From: Bodo saltans
Lineage: Eukaryota; Euglenozoa; Kinetoplastea; Eubodonida; Bodonidae
DNA: 26,850 nucleotides
Direction: 5' to 3'
NCBI GenBank assembly: GCA_001460835.1
Contig: CYKH01001500.1
Span: 16,122-42,971, forward strand
The notes below the pieces were generated by a model. That model worked only from the letters and a program-made list of their open reading frames with translations, was not told the DNA's origin and did no database searches. How positions within the stretch are numbered: the stretch's first letter is position 1; each line of letters starts with the position of its first letter. The position numbers were made by a program, and so were the translations under genes. This document shows positions 8,629-17,800 of the stretch, one piece after another.

Positions 8629-9754
8629 ATGCCACACAAACCCAAGCTGACAAAGCTGAATTCAAAGGGAATGTCGTACATTCGAAGGCCAATGCATGCT
8701 GGCAGTGAAGCAGGTCAAGGGTGGTACCCAGGTGACAGTAGTATCTTGGAGAGACTACTTCTCGCTTTCAAAAGCAAGCATGATGTTGCCGCTCGATTCC
8801 GAGATCGATGGGAGCGTGTCTGTGCCGTCTCGCCGACTGCATCCCCTTCAGGAAGGAGGAGGGTCGTAGGACTCATTGGGCCGCACTCTGGTCTCCAATA
8901 TTCAGGGCCCTCCAATGCCGTCGCATATCACCAGCTTGCATCGTACCTCTCCAGTGATCAGGGACAGCAAGTTCGACGAATTATCATGATGGGTCCCTCT
9001 CACCGAAAGTTCTTTGAAGGGTTAGAGCTTTCTGCGGCGTCTTGACTATGCGACGCCACAAGCCACTTTACCTGTTGACATCAACTTCATTGAAAAATTT
9101 CGCCGAAGATGTGTCGACTTGAAACTTCAGTGCAACTGGATGACTCAGAAAACAGATGAAGATGAACATAGCTTAGAGCTCCACCTTCCATTCATCGCAG
9201 ATTGTGTTCGCCAGCATACAGCAGCTTCTTCTTCTGCTGCCACTCTTGCTGATTCATCTGTTGTCAACATTACCAGTGTCACTGCACAGCAAAACATTGC
9301 TGTTGTCCCTATCCTTGTTGGTGAAGTATCCTCGCAGGACACTAGTCGATTGGCGCAAGTGTTAGCACCGCTCATTGCGTCCCCAGAGAATGTGTTTATC
9401 ATTAGCTCAGATTTCTGTCATTGGGGCTCTCGATTTCGATACACGCATCACTATCTTCCTGACAAAAATCCTCACATCGAAGATGCAGTCGTCGCGATGG
9501 ACCTTGAAGCGATTCGGCGGATTGAGGGGTACTGTGGTGACGTCGTCACGATGTGGGAGTCATACTTGAAGGAGACCCGCAACACAATCTGCGGGAAGAG
9601 CCCCATCACTGCGCTCCTGAAAGCCATTGCCGCCTTAGAGTCCGCAACAACCCCTCCGATTGATGTTTGCTTTGTTCACTACGCCAAGTCTGGTGCTTTG
9701 AATTCCGTTGAGGATTCTAGTGTCAGTTACGCCTCTGCCGTCATTCTTCAGTAG
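8629..9754 (+). CDS. MEMO1: MEMO1-family protein, interrupted by a +1 frame change at a TGA
   Basis: Two adjacent reading frames together cover the whole MEMO family. The first, from the ATG at 8629, holds the N-terminal HAGSEAGQGWYPG, IGPHSG (H86) and MGPSHRK (H125), and stops at TGA 9043-9045. The second is one base ahead, open from 9026 to 9754, and holds TDEDEHSLELHLP, SSDFCHWG, NTICGKSP (Cys codon 9590-9592) and DSSVSYA. The two His and the Cys match the human MEMO1 metal-site residues H49, H81 and C244, so nothing essential is lost. Passing from TCT directly to GAC, skipping one T, aligns with human MEMO1 without any gap (ELSAASDYATP against ALSSVDIYRTP). MEMO proteins are cytosolic redox/copper- or iron-linked relatives of LigB dioxygenases. 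The break may be programmed +1 frameshifting, a recent mutation or an assembly error. Translation from the upstream TTG is not supported. Confidence 0.85.
9037..9046 (+). promoter_or_regulatory. Candidate +1 recoding site TCT TGA C in the MEMO1 gene
   Basis: The first frame reads GCG TCT TGA C. A slow TGA followed by C after a slippery-capable codon resembles known +1 sites (UCC UGA U in antizyme, CUU UGA C in bacterial RF2). No homopolymer is present that would make an ordinary sequencing slip likely. Function as a recoding site is inference. Confidence 0.3.
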
Positions 9755-9839
9755 GTGACTACTGTTTCTTCTGCATGTTGCAGGTACGTTTCGTTGCATG
9801 TGTTCAAAAGGAATATGAAGTCGACTCAGTTCTTCAGCC

Positions 9840-9894
9840 TCCCTTTTTTAATATCCACCCATGTTCTTTCACTGTTGTTTCTTCTTACTCAAAG
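9840..9894 (+). promoter_or_regulatory. Candidate spliced-leader acceptor for the first cyclase
   Basis: A pyrimidine-rich stretch ending TTGTTTCTTCTTACTCAAAG places AG at 9893-9894. The A-rich leader 9895-10014 has no ATG, making 10015 the first start. Confidence 0.6.
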
Positions 9895-10014
9895 AAAAAA
9901 AAAACATTCGCTCGACAAAAAACGACCCCTCAGAAACACAGCGCCTCTTGACAGGGGAAAAAAAAACTAAATTCGTGAAATCAGCAACCAATTCAACCCA
10001 CTTATCAACAAAGC

Positions 10015-13000
10015 ATGACTGATAGCTGTTTCATGCATCTGGCAGCACTTGCCGCCCTGTGCGTTATCACGTTCTCAAATAATTGCGTTGTCAACGCGCA
10101 GACCCTCAATCGTCCTAGTGTGGTTACATTTGCACTACTATCCGACATGACGGATCCACTGATGTGGTTTGACAGTACTCAGTCCTACGCTGGCATGAAA
10201 GCCGCTGAAAAGGAAATCAACGACAACAACATCATCGGAGGGGGGGTGAACATAAGTATTGAGTTCATTAACGCCCCCTCCCTTTTGGCCCCTGACGCTT
10301 ACATTCAAGCGGCCATTCGAAATGCAACCCAAGGGCGATTCGGATTTATCATGCCAGACTGGTCAACTGCTCGCTAAGGTTTTTGCGACGATCGTGAACG
10401 ACGAGTACAATGCATCCATCCCAGTGGTTGCCCCTCGGTTGTTTGCCATGTCGGAGTTTACCAACAAGAATCGGTTTTCTCTGAGCCTCCGTCAACCACC
10501 TGCCGTCGAGTATCTCACAATGCTCTCGTACGCAATGGGCAGCGCAGAGAGCCGCTGCACAGCGTTCACTGTTCTCACTCGATCATTCATTGACACCTCA
10601 CAGATTTCCGTCGTGCTTCAAGCCCAAGGCTATCCTGCTCCGCTTATTATCAGCCTCCCCTATCCAGCAACCATCGCAAATCTGACGTTCAGCGTCTCAG
10701 ATGTGTTGAATCAATGGGCAGCAAGCACCGCAGGCTACGGTGGCTTCATTCCTCCGTGTGCTCTGATGTTTATCATGCCTGATGACGCCATCGCAATTCT
10801 TGGCGCCATGTACGCCGACTCCCGATTCAATATGGCATCCATGACGTTTTTCGCATCAGCACTCACCTCGTCAAGCGTTTGGAATACCTCTGCATTCGGA
10901 ACTGCTCCTTTTGCTCGGGTTCGGTTTGTGACAAATTTTGCATCTCCGCAAAGCACCACAATTCCCCTCTCAGTTCGCTACCGTGCTGCGCTGAACTCAT
11001 ACTTGACGACGTTGAATGTATCGGCGCTTCCGTCTCAGCTCACCTACACGCCGATGCTCGCCACACCAACCTACCCAGGACTTGAGGGGTACATGGCAGT
11101 GCGTTGGGCCGCAGAAATCCTTTCAAGGATGCCATCCATCACACAGACAGGTTTCCTAGATGCAGTTTACTCACGAAACTTATTTTTCATGGACGGCGTG
11201 ACTCTTGGGCCCATGACAACCCAATGTGTTGAGCCAAACACCCTCAAAATGCCGTGTTTCTGCAACTTCGGCAGTTCTACTCTCGAGATCGGCTCATTTA
11301 ACCTGACCAATGGTGTCGCTACCAGCAAAACGTACGATTCTGTGGAACTTGCAGTTGGTCGCCAAATTCTCCCTGTCTCGCAATGCTACCTCACGTCAAG
11401 CAACATGAGGTCACCTCTGTTGATTGGCATGTGGACCGAGTGGAACCCCACCGGAACTGCAGCGATCATCTACGCTGCGTTCGTTACCCTGATTCGCCAG
11501 TTGTCAACGGTGTACAATAGCGGCGGACAGCTCCCGAATAATCTCATCTCTGCCGTACAAATGAATAGCGTGATGCCCTACCAGGCCGGAGAATCCAAAT
11601 TAACCTATTTCAACCGTATGTATGCAACGCGACGCCCCATCTACATTATCGGAGAAGAGTTCACGAATGTGTCGGCTGCAGTGATGAACATTGCCGTCTC
11701 AAGCACTGTTGTGCTCGAAGACGACCCTTTCACAACCGCAGGAAGTTTCGATCGTTACACGTGGGCGCTGACGAATATCTTCGCCGACATGGCGCATGTG
11801 ATGTCGAATTACATCGCCGACACTTACGGTGTTACCTACGGATCCCGGCCTCCTCGTGTGGTGGTCATCTCCGATGAGGCCGCTGTGCAGCAACTTGCAG
11901 TGAAATCCCTCCACACGTTTCAAATTGAACCAGAGACACCCAGTCAGCGTGACCTATCGTTCGTGACAATGCTTGCGTTGGTGCGCGATGCCGCGGCAAC
12001 CGCAGCAGCTGGACAGAGGACCATTTTCATGGTCGGATCACGTAACTCAACCGTATTTGTGATTGCCCTTATGGCGGTGGCGATGATTCCTGATGCACAA
12101 GACGCTAACTCACTGTTTGCGAAGAACTTTGTCGTTGTCATTCCCGCCAGTCCAGAGTTTATGCTTTCCGCGCTTTTGTCGGTGAATGCTACCGCTTTGC
12201 GAAACGTTCCCATACTGTTCACATCTGCGTACATGCCGTTTTGGGAACCTGGAAACGCATTTCAGGTTCGTGCTGCAACTCTCCTTCAAACTACCAGCCC
12301 AGTGATCCTCAGCGTCAGCTCTCTCTACATTGCCATCGTGATGTTTGACCTCTTTACGACCCTCGTGGAGGCAGCTAACGTGGCCTTGCCCACTGCCACT
12401 AATATTGCTGATGCAATGTACAAGCTGCACTCCGTCACTGTCGGCGGTATGATTCTAGGACCAGTGTACGATGATGTCTGCTCTCCGCATGTCATTGCAC
12501 AGCAAGCTGGTGTTCGAACCTGCCAGTGTTACAAACTTCTGCAGAACTTTGGCGTCTACGATTTCCGCGATTGGATGCAGTTCACTGCCAATCATCAAAT
12601 CAACTACCAGTGGTCAATGGGTGGTTGCAGCGTGGTGTATCAGCCTTTGATTGTTCCAACGAAGCTCAACGCGGCTCTCATCGCAGGCTGTGCTGCGGCT
12701 GGTGGCGTTGTGCTCATTGCAAGTGTGTTCTACTTAGCGTGCTGCTTCGGTCGCCGCAACAACCGTTTTGCGCCCAAAGACCCCAACGAACCGTTCGCAA
12801 TGGTCTTCACCGACATCCAGAGCTCCACATCTCTGTGGGCTCGAACTCCCGAAGCGATGAGTGAAGGCCTCGATCAGCATCATAATATGCTACGGGACTT
12901 AGTATCCCGGCACAGCGGGTACGAGGTCAAGACCATTGGTGATTGCTTCATGGTGGCATTCAAGTCCGCATCAGACGCCACGAGGTTCGGTCTGGCAATT

Positions 13001-13996
13001 CAGACTGAACTCTTTGCGGCTGAGTGGGACCCTGACATCGATGACGTGTACATTGCACTTGCGTCCGAAGCGTACGAGGAGAAGATGCTCAGTGAAGATT
13101 CAAAGAAACGCGACGAGCGTCGCAAGGCAGAGGCGGGAAAAGTGCACCAATGGGATGACCCAAATAACTATCCATTGTACTGGAACGGCATCCGTGTACG
13201 TGTTGGGATGCACTGGGGGATGGGCAGCATCAAGCTCGACCCCGTGTCCCAAGGCTACGACTACTACGGCACGCTGGTCAACACTGCGGCGCGTGTGGAG
13301 GGTGTGGGCAACGGCGGTCAAGTGCTCGCCACGCACGACTTCTACGTCCAGCTGGAAAGTGAGGGAATGAACCTGTCGCACGTTGACGTCAAGCCCCTCG
13401 GCCCTCAGCCGCTTCGTGGCCTGGACCAGCCCGTCCCCCTCTACCAGCTGTGCCCAATGGAACTCCGATCTCGTGAGTTCGCCGAACTTCGTCTCGACAT
13501 CGAGATCGATGTTGATGATACCACTACAGATACAAACACTGACAGCGGCACGGTATCTACCGTTCCATACGACGACACACCCATGGCCATGATGGCCCGA
13601 TTGCTGAAACGACAAAAGAACGCTGGCCAAATGTTCGATTACCTTAGCCGTGTAGCGCAATTTATGGAGACGTTACTTCGCACCTCGCCGATATCCTACC
13701 GTAAGGATACAATTAAGCACTACTTGAAGAAGTGGCATGTACTTGCACGGAAGCCTAAGGACAACCGTGAACCACCAGAAACAACAATGGCGTACGACTT
13801 GGCCGCGTTAGTTGTGCGAGTTGGCCTCGCAGCAGAAGAAGCCGTTCAACAAGCGAGCTCGTCTCACGGGTCCACAGCAAACCGAGATGCGACCTCAGAT
13901 CACTCTAACGTCCCTCGTCGTCGACGCAGCAACCCAAGTCCCAATTTCATCCGTGTCAAGGCGTTCAATGATCACGACAGTGGTCGGCCTTTGTAG
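10015..13996 (+). CDS. Receptor-type adenylate cyclase, copy 1, with an N-terminal frame change
   Basis: About 1,326 residues over two frames. The first frame (10015-10377) gives a signal peptide (about residues 1-29, ending VVNAQ) and the start of a periplasmic-binding-protein-like ectodomain down to FIMPDW. The second frame (one base ahead) resumes with IVNDEYN and runs unbroken to 13996. Comparison with the intact copy at 14884 puts the switch at about 10363-10377, next to CGC TAA. The rest holds two ligand-binding-like lobes with many NxS/T sites, a membrane span (core AGCAAAGGVVLIASVFYLAC, coding 12680-12750), and a class III catalytic domain with FTDIQSS, IGDCFMVAF and NTAARVEG (metal Asp pair and Asn/Arg pair kept), and a helical cytosolic tail. 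Family role: cAMP production at the flagellar or plasma membrane in response to external cues. It may be a pseudogene, an expressed frameshifted gene or an assembly error; the long downstream frame is fully preserved. Confidence 0.85.
10186..10277 (+). repeat. Cyclase conversion-like tract A (partner 15055-15146)
   Basis: Ninety-two bases match the second cyclase with three differences by eye, in the first part of the ectodomain (YAGMKAAEKEINDNN region). Sequence on both sides is far more diverged at silent positions. Gene 1 has a run of seven G here where copy 2 has the run broken by A. Confidence 0.75.
11852..11955 (+). repeat. Cyclase conversion-like tract B (partner 16705-16808)
   Basis: One hundred and four bases match with five differences by eye, covering the PRVVVISDE to PETPSQRDL segment of the second ectodomain lobe. 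Neighbouring ectodomain sequence differs at many codons. Confidence 0.75.
12662..12849 (+). repeat. Cyclase conversion-like tract C (partner 17518-17705)
   Basis: One hundred and eighty-eight bases match with six differences by eye. The tract covers the transmembrane span, the basic stop-transfer region (GRRNNR) and the first catalytic motif FTDIQSSTSLWAR. Confidence 0.8.
13181..13500 (+). repeat. Cyclase conversion-like tract D (partner 18037-18356)
   Basis: Three hundred and twenty bases match with only two differences by eye, both silent (ACT/ACC and GAA/GAG). It covers the second half of the catalytic domain including NTAARVEG. The tract is visibly richer in G and C at third positions than its flanks. 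Confidence 0.9.
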
Positions 13997-14883
13997 ATTG
14001 CGGTGCTTACTCTTCGATCAGCGCCTCTTCGTGTGTAAAATGCTTTTTCACCCGTTCTGTGAGCTTTTATTTTCTTATTCCCCCCATACTGTTGTTTATT
14101 GTGCTTCCCCCATTTCTTATTGTTCACTTCTTTCTTGATTTTTTATATATCCTGGCGGATGAGTTTTGTGCCTGATTGAATACCCGAGCAAATTTCCTAG
14201 GGATTGGAAGGATCGAGGTTGATTTCAAGCTCACATCAGCACTCTCACGCCCCCCGCACCTCATGTGGTTGATCTCGCTACCTAAATTTGTCACACCGTA
14301 CTCTCCTTCCGTCAACAGTAACATTCTTTGGTATTTTGTTGTTGTTGTTGTTTTTCTACTTGTTTGGGGGGGTGTGACTTTCGTTTTCTTAGTTTGGTCC
14401 CCTTCCTTGTTTGTGTTGTGTGCGCCACCAAACCTCTCGTAGTGTCAATAAATTCGAAGGTAAACACGCTCATATGCACACGTTCGTTGTTACTCCTCCT
14501 GTTGTTGGATTTTTGCTGCCTGAGACTGAGGTTGAGCTAATGGCAGAGTCCAGGCTGTTCAAACTAACTTCAACTCGCGTCCGATCCGTAAGCGAAGGAT
14601 GTGACGATTCTCTTGATATCCCCTTCTTTTAAAAAGAAACGACACTTTGAATTCTATGCAATGTGTGCATCTCCGGCTTGCAATATGCCGCCAATACTAT
14701 TGTGATTCCTACCTATTCTTCGCTGAATGCATATTCGTCTGCCTTCGCGTTTCCTTTCCAACTTCAGTCACAACAAGAAAAAGCGAAAGAGCAAAAACAA
14801 ACCGCCAATATAACAATCGTCTTCTTACGATTCCACTCCGCACCAATTACTAAAACATCCGCCCCTCACCACCTACCCGACAA
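13997..14883 (+). other. Intergenic between the two cyclases
   Basis: The largest gap, 887 bases. It has T-rich runs near 14060-14150, a (GTT)n run at about 14337-14352, and a run of seven G near 14366-14372. A 52-codon open frame at 14474-14632 is listed separately. The probable acceptor for the second cyclase is the pyrimidine stretch TTTCCTTTCCAACTTCAG with AG at 14766-14767; the leader 14768-14883 has no ATG. No tRNA or mobile element is recognised. Confidence 0.5.
14474..14632 (+). CDS. Small open frame of uncertain status between the cyclases
   Basis: Fifty-two codons from an ATG at 14474. The end, STRVRSVSEGCDDSLD, is faintly like the C-terminus of the second cyclase (NRVKSFSDSGNEEL), so this could be a decayed remnant of a lost cyclase copy. 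The likeness is short and may be chance. No clear upstream acceptor of its own except the pyrimidine stretches near 14380-14410. Confidence 0.15.
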   Translation: MHTFVVTPPVVGFLLPETEVELMAESRLFKLTSTRVRSVSEGCDDSLDIPFF

Positions 14884-17800
14884 ATGGACCGCCGCCGTCA
14901 TCTCTTTTCGTTGGCGCTGTTCATGGTTGTTGCCATTGGATCTCACATCGCTGCTGTTGTATCCGCCCAAGCTCTTGTTCGTCCCAGTGTTGTCACGTTT
15001 GCACTTCTGACGGATATGACCGACCAAATGTTTCAATTTGATGGAGTTCAGTCGTACGCTGGCATGAAAGCTGCTGAAAAGGAAATCAACGACAACAACA
15101 TCATCGGAGGAGGGGTGAACATAAGTATTGAGTTCATTAGCGCCCCGTCGTTTCTTGGAACACCTGCCGATGTGGACAACGCCATCAGGAATGCGACAGT
15201 GGGTAGGTTTGGATTCATCATGCCCGATTGGGCGACTGCAAGCTCTGTGACGCGCATCGTTCAAAATGAATACAATTCATCGATCCCCGTCGTCGCTCCT
15301 CGCTTGCTGACTACGAGCGAGGTGGTCAACAAGAATCGATTTTCGCTCAACCTGCGGCAACCTCCCTCCATTGAGTACCTGGCCATTTTACAGTACGCCC
15401 TTGGAAGCGCAGAGAGTCGTTGCACCGCCTTCACTCTCATTACTCGATCGCTCATTGACACTTCGCAAGTGGCCGTTACGCTCGCGGCACTTGGGCTTCC
15501 AACACCGCTGCTCATTAATCTCCCATTCCCTGGATCTCTTGCCAATTTGAGCTTTAGTCCTTCCGCAATCCTTGATACCTGGTATGCCAGCAATGCTGCT
15601 TACAGCGGCTACGCCCCTCCTTGTGGGTTGTTCTTCGCATTGCCCAGTGACATCATTTCCATTCTCGATGCCATGTACACCGATGCTCGATTCAATATGT
15701 CCCAGATGACATTCTTTGTGTCTGCACAAAGCTCTGAGGGCATTTGGAACACATCTTCCCACGGAACAGCACCCTTCGCTCGTGTCCGATTCATCACTAA
15801 CTTTGTGGACCCACAGAACAGCACGATCCCATTCACTCTTCGCTACCAAACAGCGCTGAAGGCGTACTTGACGTCTCTCAACGTCTCTGCACTCCCAGCT
15901 GAACTCACTGTGTACCCGATGCTATCTGTTCCCACGTACCCTGCTCTTGAGGGTTACTTGGCAGTGCGTTGGGCCGCTGAAATTCTCTCAAGGATGCCGT
16001 CCATCACACCATCCGCCTTTTTAGACGCAGTCTACGATCGTCACATATTCTACATGAACGACGTGTCGCTGGGTCCGATGACAGATCATTGCCTCGTCCC
16101 AAACACCTTCAGCATTCCGTGCTTCTGCAACATTGGTGCCTCTTCTCTTGCTGTCGGTGGAATCAACCTCACCACTGGCATTGCTGGGAGCATGACATTT
16201 GACTCCGTGGAACAGGATGTCAGTGAGGTGCAGCTACCAATGAACCAGTGCTACCTCTCCACCAGTAACATGCAGACACCGTTGCTCATCAGCACATGGT
16301 TGGGTTGGAATGTGACTGGTGCCTCGGCAACCACCTCGAACGCTTTTGCGTATCTCATTCGCCATCAAGTCTCCTTGTACAATGAAGTCGGTTCGCTGAG
16401 TAACATTCAAATGAGCGCCGTGAACATGAACAGCGTGATGCCGATGCTGCCTGGTGAAACCAACGCCGCGTACTTTAACCGCCTCTACGCCACTCGTCGT
16501 CCAACACTTATTGTCGGTCAACAGTTTCCAAACGTTTCCGCTCCTGTGATGAATATTGTTGCCTCCAGCACAACTATCCTTCAAGATGCTCTATTTACCC
16601 GCCCGGACAACTTTACACGGTACTCATGGAATCTACAGTCCGTGTTTGCGGACCTTGCTCATGTCCTTGCAAACTTTATCTCGGACACGTACATGATGTT
16701 GTCGCCTCGTGTGGTGGTCATCTCAGATGAGGATGCTGTGCAGAAACTTGCAGTGAAATCCCTCCACACGTTTCAAATTGACCCAGAGACACCCAGTCAG
16801 CGTGACCTCCAAACATTGGCCACGATTCAAGGCCTTGTCAACGATGCCGCCTCAACTGCTGCTGCTGGTAAGCTCACCATTCTCATGGTCGCTTCGAGGA
16901 CTCCACAAGTTGTCGCCAACGCTCTTAATGCGGTGGCTGCGTTACCTGGTGCCGCCAATCCAAACTCACTCCTTGCGCAGAATCTCATTATTATCGCTGG
17001 ATCAAGCCAGACAACGATGTACGCGGTGACGCTACTAGTTAACGCAACTGCGCTGGTTAACATCCCTATTATCTTCCCGTCCCCGTATATGGCGTTCTGG
17101 GAGCCAAACAACAGCCACCGTCTTCGTGTACAGTCCCTACTCAACACCTCCAACCCATCCATCCTCAGCATCAGCTCTCTCTACACTGCTCTCGTTGTGG
17201 TCGATTTGTTTACTGCCCTCGCTGAGTCGGTCAACGTGCGCTTCCCAACTGCCAGTCTTTTGGCAGATGCGATGTACAAGCTGCGCGCCGTCACGGTCGA
17301 GGGTATTATATTGGGTCCTGTTGATAGTGACGTGTGTAGTCCTGCGCTCCTCCAAAGCCAAAATCCAGACCGCTCCTGTCAATGTTACAAGTTGCTGCAA
17401 ACATTCAGCGTGTTTGATTTCCGTGACTGGCTACAGTCTACTGCCAATCATCAAATTAACTACCAGTGGTCAATGGGCACATGTGGTGTCATTTATCAGC
17501 CATTGGCACTTCCTTCCAAGCTCAACGCGGCTCTCATCGCAGGCTGTGCTGCGGCTGGTGGCGTTGTGCTCATTGTAAGTGTGTTCTACTTTGCGTGCTG
17601 CTTCGGTCGCCGCAACAACCGCTCTGCGCCCAAAGATCCCAACGAACCGTTCGCAATGGTCTTCACCGACATCCAGAGCTCCACATCTCTGTGGGCTCGA
17701 GCTCCAGAGGCGATGGGTGAGGCGTTGGATCAACACCACAGCATGCTTCGTTCCCTCGTGTCGAAGCATGACGGGTACGAGGTCAAGACCATCGGGGACA

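Noticed and set aside
10259-10362. Independent start for the long cyclase frame at 10259
   Set aside because: The overlapping frame 1 encodes the true signal peptide and ectodomain start; frame 2 here has no likeness to the second cyclase.
13100-13660. Minus-strand 186-codon frame opposite the cyclase catalytic domain (also 17866-18396)
   Set aside because: Both arise from the GC-rich third positions of the conserved catalytic tract; everything else in the window is + strand.
14176-14442. Open frame of 88 codons in the inter-cyclase gap
   Set aside because: Its middle is translated (GTT)n repeat and G-run, with no protein-like composition.
13997-14883. tRNA or small RNA gene in the long gaps
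   Set aside because: No cloverleaf or A/B-box pair could be recognised by eye here or in 18889-19426 and 21629-22039.
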